NCBI RefSeq assembly: GCF_001949145.1
Contig: NW_019091439.1
Span: 494,013-558,012, forward strand
Source: Acanthaster planci
Taxonomy: Eukaryota > Echinodermata > Asteroidea > Valvatida > Acanthasteridae
Length of the DNA stretch: 64,000 nucleotides
Direction of reading: 5' to 3'
Every line of letters begins with the position of its first letter. The first letter of the stretch is position 1. The notes under the pieces were generated by a model, which had not been told where the DNA came from, ran no database searches, and saw nothing but the letters and a program-made list of their open reading frames with translations. The position numbers and the translations under genes are program-made. Below, piece after piece: positions 12,701 through 24,496 of this stretch.

Positions 12701-15700
12701 GCAATGAAAAGAATGAAATCACATCAGGCATGGATGATAACACGCATTTGTCATGTTTTGTTTGACAGTTTGCAACAGAACTATCACAGAGAATTTAATC
12801 ATAAAAGTGCGGCCTTTGCAGAAACGTAGCAAGGACTTTCTAGGTTTACCCTCTTGAGCAATCAATTACCAAACTTTAATTGTATACCCATAGAAACAAG
12901 GTTCGTGCATACCTTCAATGATTTTCTTTATAATGAGTACATACTACACATCACATCTTCTTAAAGTTCTACATGGTAAAATTAAAGCTTGCCACCAAAT
13001 TGTTGTAACAGTGATCACTGTACCTGCAGTTGGTTTTCCAGGTCTGCCATTTTCTCCTTGTAAGCTGTTGTTTCCTCTTCCATTTGCTGTTTGAGCTCTT
13101 CCAGCTGCCTCATCAGGTCATCCCTCTCTTGTTGGGCATCTGAGAGATCTTTCCTGGTGGTTTCCAGCTGAGCAGTCAGGCGATTCTGTATTTCTATGTT
13201 GCTGGCCACTTCGTCCCGCCGCAGGGCTTCGATGTCAGCTTCAGCGGCTTGCTTTGCGTCCATGGCCTCCTTCAGCTTCTTGGTCAACGTGCTTGCTGCC
13301 GACTCGTACACGCGCTGCTTCTCCTTCAGCTCCTTTTGGGTGGCTGCTAGGTCTGACCCCAGGCGCAGAGCCTTGGCCCGCTCATCAGCCAGCTCTCGGT
13401 GGGTGGTGCTCTGTGTCTCAGCCAGCTTCTGCTTCAGCCTGGCATTCTCGTCCAGGAGGTTGGAGAAGCGCTGCTGCTCGTCGGCCATCATTTCCAGCTG
13501 GCCCTCAAGGTGGGCATTCTCTGTCATCGCCGACTCCAACTGGGCCTCCAGGTCCTTCAGCTCGCCTCGGCTGTGGGCAAGTTCATCCTGGAGGCCCGCG
13601 CTGACGGCCTGGGACTCCTGGTTGGACTTCTTGGATGCCTCAAGAAGCTGCCTGAGCAGAGCCACCTCGTCTTCCATGGCATCCTTGACTCTGTTCAGTT
13701 CGTTGAGGAGGTCTTCCTTGCTGCTCATGTCCTCCTGGAAGGTGCTCATGCTCCGCTGATGATGCTGCAGCTGCTCTTCCGCATCTCTCAGCTGCATCTG
13801 GAGATCCTCCTTGTCCCGCAGCAAGGACTCCATCTGGGTATCCTTCTTGCCTAAGTCCTGCTTCATCTGATGGAAGCCCTGCTCAACCTTCCCCATGTCT
13901 TGCCTCAGGTTTTGGAGAGCCTCGTCAAAGGCCCTCTTTTCCTGGTTAGCTGTGGCCAGGGCGGCTTCCAAGGCTGCCTTCTCAGCCCGGTAGCTCTGCA
14001 GGGACCCTTCTTGCTCCAGAGCACTGTTTTGGAGCTCTTTAACCTTTAACTCAGCATCAATACACTTTTCTTGTAATGCCTCTAACTCCTTGTCTCGAGC
14101 AAGCAGAGACTCCTATGAGAAGCAAACAGTAAAGCATTGAACTCTTGAAAGTTTCATACTACAATACATAAAAGAAACTGGTTTATCTGCTTTTATACAC
14201 ATTGGCTGGCATTACAACTAAACACGCTGACTTTGGGCTAAAGAGTCTTTATCGTCAGTTTTGCCATTAGAAAGCTAAAATTGTTTTGTGCAATGCTATG
14301 ACTTGCACATTACTCCAAGCTTTAACCACGTGCTGCCGGGGTTTCTGGTACTGGACACATATTCTTTATATGCATGGTCGGGGTCTCCAAAATCGGACTA
14401 AGGGAACTGGGCCTTGTAACAAAAGACCGTACTCGTAACAAAAGACTAGGCTGCTGGGCATTACCAAGATTTGTTACTCTCAATAGTGGAGATAATCCAG
14501 CCTTGTTTTGAAACAGTATACCACGGTTTGGAGGCATTTAGCACGAGCAGATTACCACCGGGGACAAAAGCGCTCCACCAATGCAGCGATGAGCCACACT
14601 ATACCGCTGCACGCTAATCTGGCCCTATTGAAAAGAGGTCAGCAGCACACTGCGCCAGGTTCGTGAACAAAAGAAAATTATGTAACACCACACAATCTGG
14701 GCTCTTTTTACAAGGCTGCAGGCCTGGCTGAAATACTCTAGCGTCAATAGATGTTGTCTGTCAGATTTGAGTGGAAATCAGACTAGTCTTTCATGTGGGT
14801 GTAAGTGTCCAGTAAACGAAGATATGAATCTTTAAAGAATTTTGAAAACAGAAAATAATGAAAATTGTCCCGTCCCAGCATCGCCAACATTTATAAATGC
14901 CCCGGCGCGAAGTGGTTAAAATACAATACTCATTGCTAGATATGACTTAAATAGGTTGAACCAGCCTGTCATAAAGCTGGTAAGAACTTGTATATGTAGT
15001 TACATATACATCCTTGATGCAAGTTTTATATTTGATATTGTTTGTGTCGTTCATTTAAAATTCAACACAGTGAAAACATTTTGGGTACTGGTATGTCAGG
15101 GGTGAGACCGGACAACAATAAAGAATCCACGAACTTTGGTTGATATTATTTTACATATACATGTATACATATACATGAATGTACAAGTACATATGTATGT
15201 ACATACATAGGTAAACATGGTAAACAGCATGTACATGTACGTTTTGCTGTATTAATTTAATATTAACTTATGGTTTAACAGCACAAATATGCAAGAGTGC
15301 ACAGGGTCACATTTTTGCANNNNNNNNNNNNNNNNNNNNNNNNNNNNNNNNNNNNNNNNNNNNNNNNNNNNNNNNNNNNNNNNNNNNNNNNNNNNNNNNN
15401 NGCATTTGGTTTACGGCACAATTATACACATGAAACAGTGAAGCACAGTTGTTGGGCAGCACAAAAGTGCAATCTGATATTCCTGTGAAGGACAGTTGGT
15501 GCAGTACATGACACGACACAGCTGTGCATCTTTGTGTGGCTTACTCAAAGAGTGACTTCAGCAAAGGAGGGTTAACACATGCATGTATGCATATTATATA
15601 TGTGCATAATGTACATTTTCATTTATCTTACTTTATGCATGATAATGAACATATACGTCATGCACAAGTAAGGAGGTCCATGTTTTATGCCTTTGAGAAA

Positions 15701-18700
15701 GATTCTGCTCGGACCGAAATGTTAGGCCCTCCATATTTTGTGATTTGTATTTTAGCTCACTGTAGTCACGTCAGCAAGCAGTTTGCAGCAGTTTTGTATC
15801 ATAAATTAAAAGTATTACAGGTTGTTAATGAACACTTACAATGTACTACGTCCTTTAAGTCTCCAACATCATACTTCAGCAACTTATCACACTACAAGCA
15901 TCTGCAGTGTCCAAACTTATTAATCTTTATGAGGAAATCTTGGCAATACATCATGTACCCTATCCGCTTTCATTATTTCACCATGTTCACAATCCATCTC
16001 TGTCTCCCATCATGAAAACCTCCACAGATTGTTGGTGCCTTTATCAACAGACAGCTCCCTATCTCAGTCAATTGTTTGATGTGCCATTATGCCAAATTAT
16101 CGAGAGTCACTTCCTTTGCACCATCCCAAAAATCAACCGGTAATTCTGTAGAAAGCCACATGGAATCCACCACATGTACGTATGCAATTCAAAATGGCAT
16201 CTATGAATTGCTGCAATAACACGTGCAAAACACATGGCATGTGTTGCTGGTTTGCTTCATACTTATGTTCTGGACCCGCTGAACACATTCCCATATATGC
16301 GTGGGAATACACAATATACCTCATTCTGCCACTTCTTTCACTACTACTACCCCCAAGTACCCATTGTGCATACCACAATATTTCAGAAGGAGTAACATCA
16401 GTTAGTGTACTTTGTGATTGCCTGTACTACGCTTTACCAAGTTGCACATGAATATTATTTCCCAGATAATTCCACCTAAGTTATTACACCAAAAAAATCT
16501 GTAAACCAACACCGTATTTTTGAAAAATCCGAAATAGTATTTGCCACAAGCAAAATGAAGCATGCAAAAATCCAACCATGTCCATGTACATGGGAGGTAA
16601 AACAAAGGATATCCTCTGCCAAAAGAGATATCAATACAATGTCTGGTCAAACAGGACTTTACACTCACCTGAACTAGGGCAAGTTTCTTCACCATTTCTT
16701 TCTTTTCAGCTTCAAGGTTACTAACATCAGCTTGTTTATCTGCCAGCTCCTTCTGAGTCCTGTCCAGCTGTCTCTCCAGCTCCACGCAGCTGGCTATCAA
16801 GTTGGAAAGTTTCAATCTCTCTTCATTCATCTGGTCCATCTTGGATGCGACAGCTTCTTGGACAGCTACTTTCTCCTTCTGGAGGTCTTGGAAGGCAGCC
16901 TCCCGGGCCAGGAAGTCTGCCTCGATGGTCTCCAGGTGCTGGGCGATCAGCTCCTTCTCCTTGAGTGCCTGCTGCCGGGTCTCAGACAGCTGGTGCATCA
17001 GCTGTGCTTTCTCAGCCTTCAGGGTCTCCACAGCTGCCCCGTGCTTCTTGGCCTCATTCTGCGTCTCGGTGAGATCTTTCTGGAGCTTGCCGCGCATTTC
17101 CTGAGCTGTCTGCAGCTGTTCCTGAAACCATTCCTTGGCACTAGTCAAAGATTCCACATCTCCCTGTAGTGTCTTGAGTTCGGCCAAATGTTGTGTCCGT
17201 TCTTGGTGGGCCTTTTCAGCCTCCTTTTGTACGGCAGCAATCTTGTCTTTCAGCGTAGCAATCGTTGCTTCTTTGGTGTCCATGGCTTCTCTGAACTCTT
17301 CCATCCTGGCATTCAGCCTCTGACTTGTCACCTCTGAGGCTTGCAGTTCCCTCTGCAGAGCCTCTAAATCTTCCTCTTTGCTATCTAAGCTGGTCTGTAG
17401 CGCTGACAGGGCTTGCTCCAGCTGTGCCTGGTTTTGCATGGCAGCGGCCATATCACTGTCCATGGCCGAGAGCTGCTGTTGTGCTGTGTCGGCAGCAGAG
17501 GCATTTGCCTTGAGCTGAGCCTGAAGCGAAGCAACCTGGGTCTGCATCTCCGCTCGCTGCTGCAGGGCTGACTCTGTCTCTGCTGCCAATGTCTCCAACC
17601 TTCCCTCAAGGTTGGCCTTCTCACGTAACACACTCTGTAAGTCGGCGTGGTCGATCGGTGTTGCACTATAATGAGGACTGGAAGTCTTCAGTGACCCGTA
17701 GACTGACGTCAGTGATGTCGTTGGCATTTTGTGCAAGTCTCTCCTACGCACGCTGGCTCCAGGTGTGCTGTTTCCCACATGGTTGGATCGGGTCACCAGA
17801 GGCTTACTGGGTTGCTGGGGACTATCCTTTGTGACCAGAGGTTGATGCTGAATGGGTGGCTCTCTTACTGGTCTGAGACGTGATGCCTGAATCCTAGAGT
17901 CAGTTTCCTCATCAGAGTCTACCTCATTGGACTGCAGTGCCTGATTAGCGACATCAGGTGATGCCACCTCTTTCCTTGCGACAGGGCCATTACTTCCAAG
18001 TCTGTGCTTGACAGGTGTGGAAGAATGGACCGGCTCAAACTCAGCATGAAACACCTCTCCCACACTGCTTGGCACTGGCACTAGGTCTATCCCAGAGTCC
18101 TGGCTTTCTGCGGCTGCCTGCTGTCCTAGACCAGCACGGGGGGACTTTGTGTTGATGGTATGATCCGTGGCATTGCTTGCTGCTACAGCTGCTGGTGGTG
18201 GAGAGCTGGGTTGTGAGACACCTGGGAGACTAAGGCTATGTTGAGGTTGGGGTTCAGGGTCCTGCTTCTTACCCCACTGGAAGAAAGATCCCAAAAAAGA
18301 CTGTTTGGGTTGATCCTCCTTGGTCATTTGATCTGACCTAGCTTCAGGATACTGCTGGGCGATTTCCGGTTGCAAATGTGATGCTGCGGTTTGAAGATCC
18401 TCACCACTAAGGTGTCTCTTTCCGACACTCTGAAGGTCACGGGTTACAATGACCTCGGAGTTCGGCTCTATGCCTATCTCCTGAACCTCAAATCGATCCT
18501 CTGCTGCCATCACGGCCACAAAACTCTGAGTGGGTTTGCCTGGCTTGGTTTCTGCCGGTGGGTCACTGCTCTTGGAAGCAATGGATGCCTTCATCTCAGC
18601 TGGCGAGGCATAGACTTGGTTATCGACCTTCTTGGAGGTATTTCTTGATGTCTTGCCGTCCCCTTTCTGGTGACTGGGTTTGTGAACAGACACTGTTCTA

Positions 18701-21700
18701 CCACCTCGTGTTGTTGTGATGGCTTGTACAGGACTGCGAAACAGAATACGCTCTTTGTTAGCTGTCTCAATAGGAGAGGGGCTATGGTCCATACTTGAGG
18801 GCGGGATTCCAAATTTGGTCCCCACTGCACTGCTGACAGCAAGTCCTGTATTCTGTCCAATGAGGGAGCCAGGACGCACTCTGGTGGTAGTGGGTACCGG
18901 TTTGGTTTTTGCCAAGGCTTCTGAAGTGGTGTTGGTGGGTCCAGTGCTGGAGTCTGTATGGTTCAGGTTGTCCTCGGTGTCCGAGGCCTGCTTTGGTGGG
19001 GTCGCTGGAAGGCGGGTTGGCATCTCATCCAAGTTTTCCTGCAAGATGTGATCAGTTGATTTAATTATTTCAAGATTATTGTAAACTCGAGTTTCAAGCA
19101 TTCCAGTATTTAAATGTGGAAACTCATTTTGATGAAAAAGCAAGAACAAGTGCAATACATATCATTAAAATACTGAAACCCCTGATTACAATGCTGCAAC
19201 TCCCATAGGTTTTTTTTCGTAACAAAATACTCCATAATTCATCAACATCAATCATTGTGCAGAAAATCAATGGCAGATTCTTCATACTCGTACATTTACT
19301 TGGCATTAAGCCCCATGAAGAGCCATACTAATAGGGCCCTGCCTGGCCTCAATCCTACAGAGTTTGAAGGAACTGAGGTGGTTAGCTGGCATCCGCTAAC
19401 ACCATAATATGGCTGTCTTCCTGGACTGGCCTTACGTGTTGGTCAGAGGATTGGTAAAGGGGAAATGTAGTTACATGTACACGTGTACAACCCGTATGAA
19501 CAGCAGAGTTCTGGTTTTCTTGCACATTAATCTAACTCAGACACAGCCAGACACAGCAATGGTAGAAAACAGAAACGGCTATTTGCTATTTACATTGAGT
19601 GGTTGACAGCAACAGAATAAACTGCAAATATTCAGATGATGAGAAATAATCTCACTCCATGTTTCCTGTTTGTTTATATAATAGCTGGCAAAGACAATGA
19701 GTCAGTTTTACTGGACAGCTGACCAGCTAGTTTTGTTACACTGTGCAGGTTTCTTAAACATACACAACTGTTTTTTCTAGCCTGCACATCCCAAAGGGTT
19801 AGCATCAATGCTTTCAGGAGTGCACCGTGCAAAATGATCAGGGAAAAGGGAGTTCCTTTGGTTGTTCCTACCCTGTTGAAGGCTGGACTGCCATTGTGCA
19901 GTTGTTCAGGACTCTGGTTAGGAGGTGCTGACTGCTGTTGCTGTTTGTAGTGTTGTAGTCTCTGTCGGTACTGTTTCTCTGCTGCTGCAATCGCCGCGGC
20001 TATTTCTTCCATTGATGCTGGTTTGGTTGGGCTTTTACCTGAATATGTAAGAGTTTTGTACAGTGAAATGTGAAACACATGCATCACATGAAGTCGTCAT
20101 TGTTAACAAACTCATAGTGTATCTGTTTTATTTAACAGGCCTCTGCACTGATGATGTCATACTTTGTTTATACCTGTACACGTGTGCTTTCTATACAACC
20201 AAGGGGGGCTACAGTTCACGAGCACATACATGAACGAAGTGTAACATTATCAGTGCAGAGACCTCTGCTTTTCAAAGCCAATAAACGTACAAGCGACTTT
20301 TACCTAGTTGATATACACATACGCTGTAATAATTTAATTCCAAAGGCTTTTTAACACGTCACAAATACTCATCACACTAACTTGGGGCCCACTGACACAG
20401 TGTAAATGGTTTCCACAAACATACAGAGAAATACTACTTCAATGAATGCCACTGTACCGAACATTCTGGTGCAAAAAACATTCTCTTTGGTTCCAAACTT
20501 TCTGTACAATTTTAGCATATATTGAAATTTGAAAATTGAAGTTGAGGTTGATAATAATGACTTGTAAGCTACAAAAACTAAATCTCACGCCGGGAGGAAC
20601 AACAGTTGCACGACATTTCTTTTGCTGCCAAGTTCATCCACTAAAGTTCCATTTTAGTCATGGGAACCACAGAACCTGCATGCTATTGGGTGCATTAAGC
20701 CATTTTTTGGCAAATGCCTCCATGAAAACTTGATTTCACTTCCGGTGAAAACAAACAAAAGGTGAAAACATCTAAGGAAAAGAGTATTCATTCAAAAACA
20801 AGCAAAGGATGTTGGTGTTACATATTTCCATCTGTTTTTCGTCCATAAAGTTGGCCAGTTTTTTAAGAGTAAGTGTTTGCCACACATCCTCATACAGACA
20901 TACTCACTTGGTAGGCTGCCACACGTTTGAACAAGGCTGGGTGCATCAGTGACCCAAATCACTATTAACCAAATGACAGCCACAGTATCCGCTCTGAGCA
21001 GAACAAAAGAGGGCGTGTTTTTTTGGTACTCACCGCATAGGTGCGCATTTATAATGGAGATCAACGGCGTGTTTAACACAGAGCACGCTGAGTGCACGTA
21101 ATGAAATTATTCCTTAATGTATAGTCTTTGTGTACAAGCAGAACATGTGCAAGAACCCGCTTGGAAAATTTACTACCATCTGTCTTTCTTTTGCCATTGG
21201 GGGTGCACTTCAACTCAGGGCAGATACAAAAAGCGGGAAAAATCCTGATGACCTGAAAGACTTTTTAGAAAACAAGTTTTGATATAAAAAAACCTGTTTC
21301 TGTCTGATGTCACATGCGTAACTAACATTTATTTGATCTCTGACCCAAAGCGGCAAAGCTAAAAAAAAAAAAAAATAAATAAAAAATTTTATCTGGGGTG
21401 AGTAGGTTCATATTAATGGCATGATGGAAGTATACATGGGCCATTTTCAGAGGCCAAGCAAGGATGTCAATCATAGGATTTCCCCATTTGTTTGTCACAT
21501 ACGTTACTGAGAATGGCCCATTATAGCAGCATTAGTGCATGAAGTTTGGCCAAAAAATGTGGTCAAACAAAGCATACTAGCAGGATCAATGTCATTCTGC
21601 CGTTACCAACTTTAGACAGAACACGGTCAGGTGAGAACATAGTTTTCATAGCTTGAATGTCATACAAACAAAAGCAAGCGCAAAAACACCATGGAGATTT

Positions 21701-24483
21701 TGCCTATGGGCCTTTTACCTTTGCACTCCCTGCGGATATTTTGTCACGTCACCTCTCCTTTTAGTTGGACAAATATCAAAAGGGGTTAGAAAATGGCAGA
21801 TGTCGGACAGTAACTTCACACTCTGCATTACACTGCGCTTGTGCTTAATGGAATAAGCCACTCACCGATGACAGAGCGTTGTAGGGCTAATGCATCAGCG
21901 GTAGACGACAGATTAGACAGGTCACCTAGTGAGACTCCACTGGGTTGCTGAGGCTGGCCCCCTGAGAGAAATGGCTGGCTTCCTGTAAATGTAGGGGAAA
22001 AAAATTGATTTTGAAATAAAGGTTATGGCGACACCGCCTTCAAGTCAGCCAAAACCTTCTTGAGCTGTGTTTTACATAGAAGGACATGTAAATTCAAATG
22101 AACTACATGTACGGATTGCATGGGTTTAATGGGAAGGACACAATTTTGGAGGGTTCATGAAGATTCAAAGCCACAGATGCCTCTGGCATTAGGGTTAGAA
22201 TAACCACAAATACGACAAAAACTTCACCTGAAAAAGTCTGAATTTAAAGTACTACAATCATTGTTTCAATACTTACTCCCTGTATTATCCCCCATCTCCC
22301 CATGAGGAATATCTGGTAGTGTTCCAGAGCTCATGGCACCTGATGATAGCACATCATCTTGGTAGTCAACAAGGGTAGCATGACTGTCATCCATGGTGTG
22401 TGACTGCTTATCTACGAGGGCAGCAATAGAAACAAAGTTTATTCATTATGCAGGAGGAGAAACCCACTGATAGGGAAAACTATTGCAAACCATGTGCTCC
22501 AGCTTTGTAAGTTTGGACGCTACATGTACATGTATTTCCAGGTGCAATTTTATATGGTAACCAAGTACAGAAATTTGCCAAGCACGAGAAACATTTGATC
22601 AGTAAAATCAAAGTGCACATACAGACATACATGTACCTGCAAAATTGTTATACCTGTGTCTCGAATACTGTACATTCATTGACTGCATCCCAGTCCATAG
22701 TCCAACCCATAATGCAGGGACTGCTAACCAGACTATTCAATGCTACCTCTATTTTCACCAATAGCCCTCCCAAGCAGACACATTCTTGACACAGTTGTCC
22801 TATCAGTCAAAATCAATCAAATTTTCCATATACATGTATGTGTCTGTGTACTGGGAGAAATCAAGTGGAAGGAATTTTTGACTGGTTTTAACGGTTACAG
22901 CAAAAGGAGGGATAATAACTAAAACAGTAATGAACTGGCAACACAAACCAATTGCTGTTGGAGGCTGCAGATTGGTGACAACAGTTGAGTATTGCTTTTT
23001 CAAATAAGTTCTTTAATGTAATTCTCCTTTTAAAATGGTTTTTCAGACATATTATAATGCTTTTGAGCAAACATCTTATAGCATCATGTACTGAAGCAAG
23101 ATGGGGAATTCTGCCAAAAAGGTGTAATCACTGTGGGTGCGATTTGAAGCAAGCGATATGCCTGCGCGCAGTGGACATTAATGCACAGGGGGGCAGGTGC
23201 GCACAAACGTACTGGATGTGAGTGCCTGGCACTGCGCCTGCGCATTAACGTGCACTGTGCAGGTGCATTGCTTGCTCAAATGGCACCCAGGCGATTACAA
23301 CATTTTACGCGCATTCATGGTGAAGTTTTCTATCTTGCGCCGCTATGCGACAATATACAATCTTTGCTTTTGAGTATAATACGGTCTGTGCGATCAAAAC
23401 AATCAAACTTAAACATTTTCTTTTGAGATACACTTACATGTATATATTGAAATGTTCTTGTCTTAACTTTTACAGAAGGTGTAGTTTACCTTTGCTTACA
23501 GTACTTGCTGAAAGATGGCCAAGTGACAGTCCAGCAATAGGAACAAACTCTGTTGCCTTTTCAGAATATATCTGCACCACTAATCTTTTGAGTTCCTGCT
23601 CAAGGCCACTTTCCGAAAATTGTGATTTCTCGGATGTTTTGCCCTGACTTGGGAGTTTTTGCTGACGGCTTTGCTGTCTGGAAGGTAGCTTGCTTGAGCC
23701 GCTGGTCAGGCTTGGCTGTGGCTCACTGATGCTGTCGTCCAGAGAGAGGAAGGTCTCTCCGTCCGATTCTAAGCTGTTGAGGGCCAGGCGCAGTTGGCTG
23801 AAGTGGGCAGGGGAGTCACTGGGACTCTCCAGGAGGAGGTTCTCTGCAGTGCTGGGCAGGCTGTCAAAAAGCTCTGTCTCGCTGAAGTTGTGGGAAGTGT
23901 TCCTGCTGTAGCTTGGCTGGGTGTGGTGGAAATCTGGGGAAAAGAGTGGCTGAGAGCTGGTATCCTGTTGTGGCACGAGAATGCGAAGATACCGGGCCGA
24001 GTTTCTGTCCCCTTGGACGAGGGGCTCAGACGAGTTGAGGTGTTGTGGTGCGTTGGGCCTGACTGAGGAAGTCAGCCTGTCAGGTGATGGTGGTAAAGAG
24101 GTCGAAGAAAATAAATCAAACTGATGCTGGGTTTCAAGAGGAACTTGTACCCTGCTCAGAGGAGGATTTTCCCGAATGCCAATATCACTGTCTACATCTC
24201 TAACGGGTACTTCGCGGATGTGGCTCACTTCTCTGCCCTGAACAAGCGACACTTCCTGGTAGTCTTGCCTTGCAGTATTGGCTGACGAGGGGCTGATCTG
24301 GGACAGTCCGGCAAGCTCTCGCAGTGTCTCCTCGCTCCTGTTGGACTGGTCAGTCACTGACTCTGGTACATATATGTCAGAGTCGTACGCTACCAGAACA
24401 TCAAAGGATCCCCCTGGATTGCCCCTCGGTCTTACCCTCCGCTGGTTAGCTGCACTCAGGGCATATGCATCCGACTCATCCAT
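6557..24483 (-). CDS. GOLGA3: Golgin subfamily A member 3 (golgin-160) homologue, 15 coding exons
   Basis: Golgin-160 is a coiled-coil protein of the cytoplasmic face of the Golgi, acting in Golgi structure and vesicle trafficking. Coding exons in transcript order: 24483-23490, 22411-22277, 21982-21866, 20038-19872, 19038-16669, 14112-13024, 12698-12605, 12288-12074, 11338-11195, 10386-10252, 9667-9551, 8503-8378, 8248-8055, 7687-7574, 6782-6557. Phases join without a break, giving 6,237 nt or 2,078 residues plus TAA. From memory, human GOLGA3 is near 1,500 residues. Colinear matches include LREKANLEGRLETL, LRLGSDLAATQKELK, LEAALGRRE, GRKELEALKAELAATRKEK and PLAALRGCLQSVKDQM. The head (about 1-930) is low-complexity; coiled coil runs from about 932 to 1930. 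An in-frame TAA lies upstream of the ATG. Exact donors and acceptors are inferred from consensus and phase. Confidence 0.93.
10252..10386 (-). CDS. GOLGA3: Golgin exon 10, followed by a GC-AG intron
   Basis: Forty-five phase-0 codons, HEEEQKAKTEEVRGQLEEAK to VVAEQIK. The donor reads AAG|GCAAGT instead of GT. The remaining bases match the strong consensus typical of GC-AG introns. The next exon (9667) begins in phase with ALEWESEQ, matching human NLKWEVDQ, so the unusual donor is needed to keep the frame. Confidence 0.87.
10688..11217 (-). repeat. 44-bp minisatellite repeating a 5' splice site
   Basis: About 12 units are present, with starts spaced 44 bp apart in the regular part (for example GAG at 10858 and 10902). 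On the minus (coding) strand each unit contains AACTCAATA(A/T)GAGTATACAG followed by GTGAGATATAG or a close variant. The unit nearest exon 9 supplies the real exon end and donor. Three unit types, with plus-strand endings CATATTGAG, CACACCAAG and CTTATTGAG, recur in an order suggesting a 132-bp higher-order repeat in the middle of the array. The outermost unit (near 10707) is more diverged. Confidence 0.9.
11195..11338 (-). CDS. GOLGA3: Golgin exon 9, abutting a splice-site minisatellite
   Basis: Forty-eight phase-0 codons, from VAHGKAEIGRLQCDIQDQ to LREELNKSIQ. The last ~23 nt of the exon and its donor (CAG|GTGAAATA) form the final unit of a 44-bp tandem array that fills the start of the downstream intron. 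Reading past the donor meets TGA after 11 codons (11161-11159), so use of a downstream decoy donor would truncate the protein. Confidence 0.88.
12074..12288 (-). CDS. GOLGA3: Golgin exon 8 (acceptor decided by phase)
   Basis: Two AG acceptors are possible, before 12288 and before 12277. Only 12288 keeps frame with exon 7 (94 nt, one nucleotide left over). It yields RLAGVQQSHSALKQHANLLE, which aligns with human KLTGLGQSNAALREHNSILE. The inner acceptor would shift the frame, so the outer one is called. Confidence 0.88.
13024..14112 (-). CDS. GOLGA3: Golgin exon 6: central coiled coil
   Basis: Exactly 363 codons in phase 0, starting ESLLARDKELEALQEK after the acceptor at 14113 and ending ENQLQ before the donor at 13023. 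It is almost pure heptad repeat. The segment LGSDLAATQKELKEKQRVYE aligns strongly with human golgin-160 LGSDLTSAQKEMKTKHKAYE. The opposite strand also stays open over long stretches because of coiled-coil codon use; those frames are shadows. Confidence 0.9.
14322..14919. mobile_element. TTAA-flanked MITE (piggyBac-like), copy 1, in golgin intron 5
   Basis: The ends read TTAACCACGTGCTGCCGGGG and, in reverse complement, TTAACCACTTCGCGCCGGGG. These are imperfect inverted repeats beginning CCAC next to a TTAA on each side, as expected for a piggyBac target. A second copy in reverse orientation lies at 39211-39786 and aligns along its length, including CATCTATTGA and CAGCCAGGCCTGC. No transposase is encoded. 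The superfamily is inferred from TTAA only. Confidence 0.7.
15320..15401. other. Assembly gap (82 N) in golgin intron 5
   Basis: A run of N separates intronic sequence. Any frame spanning it is meaningless. The flanks show no exon-like sequence, and the flanking golgin exons (14112 and 16669) join in phase, so a hidden coding exon is not required. Confidence 0.95.
16669..19038 (-). CDS. GOLGA3: Golgin exon 5: rest of the head and start of the coiled coil
   Basis: This 2,370-nt phase-0 exon encodes residues 472-1261. About the first 460 residues are a Ser/Pro/Thr-rich head, longer than in vertebrates. The coiled coil begins near 17655 with DLQSVLREKANLEGRLETLA, which aligns with human LQVLKEKMRLEGQLEALS. 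Heptad-rich sequence then continues to the donor after LVQ (16669, GTGAGTG). The open frame runs on into the intron to 16402, but that tail is not coiled coil and is judged intronic. Confidence 0.9.
20443..20520. repeat. Decayed fragment related to the Tigger-like element
   Basis: The sequence GCCACTGTACCGAACATTCT followed by a CTTTGGTTCC block resembles the left end of the element at 4627 (GCCACTATACCGAACATTTG, then CTTGGCTCCC). The extreme terminus and right end are not recognised, so this is a truncated or diverged relative in golgin intron 3. Confidence 0.5.
23124..23298. mobile_element. Palindromic GC-rich MITE in golgin intron 1
   Basis: The left arm starts GTAATCACTGTGGGTGCGAT and the right arm, in reverse complement, GTAATCGCCTGGGTGCCATT. 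Both continue through an AAGCAAG(C/)GAT...GC block for about 45 bp with a few differences. The interior is GC-rich and alternates GC/CA (CTGCGCGCAGTG). There is no coding capacity. The family is not recognised. Confidence 0.6.
23490..24483 (-). CDS. GOLGA3: Golgin exon 1 (coding): disordered N-terminal head
   Basis: This exon encodes residues 1-331, starting MDESDAYALSAANQRRVRPR. It is rich in Ser, Pro, Gln and acidic residues and has no predicted fold, as expected of a golgin head. The start at 24483 is the first ATG after an in-frame stop just upstream. The exon probably continues as 5' UTR to the acceptor at 24502/24503. The donor at 23489 leaves one nucleotide (G), which joins the AT of the next exon to make a GAT codon. 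The head shows no clear match to the vertebrate golgin-160 head. Confidence 0.85.
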
Positions 24484-24496
24484 TGAAATGAAACAT
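24476..24496 (-). promoter_or_regulatory. Six-codon upstream ORF overlapping the golgin start
   Basis: If the 5' UTR exon starts at 24502, an ATG at 24496-24494 opens a six-codon frame. It ends in TGA at 24478-24476 and runs across the main ATG (24483-24481). The upstream ATG has A at -3 while the main ATG has T at -3 and G at +4, so some scanning ribosomes could use the upstream frame. This is visible in the sequence; any effect on translation is inferred. Confidence 0.45.

Noticed and set aside
13196-13854. Long plus-strand open frames opposite golgin exon 6
   Set aside because: They are antisense shadows. Coiled-coil codons (GAG, CAG, AAG, CTG) rarely produce stops on the opposite strand. 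The minus strand gives a continuous golgin match.
15297-15519. Frames spanning the N run
   Set aside because: The gap prevents any statement about coding, and no flanking homology exists.
16402-16668. Continuation of the golgin frame past exon 5
   Set aside because: A strong donor (CAG|GTGAGTG) ends the exon at 16669, the following residues lose coiled-coil character, and exon 6 continues the homology in phase.
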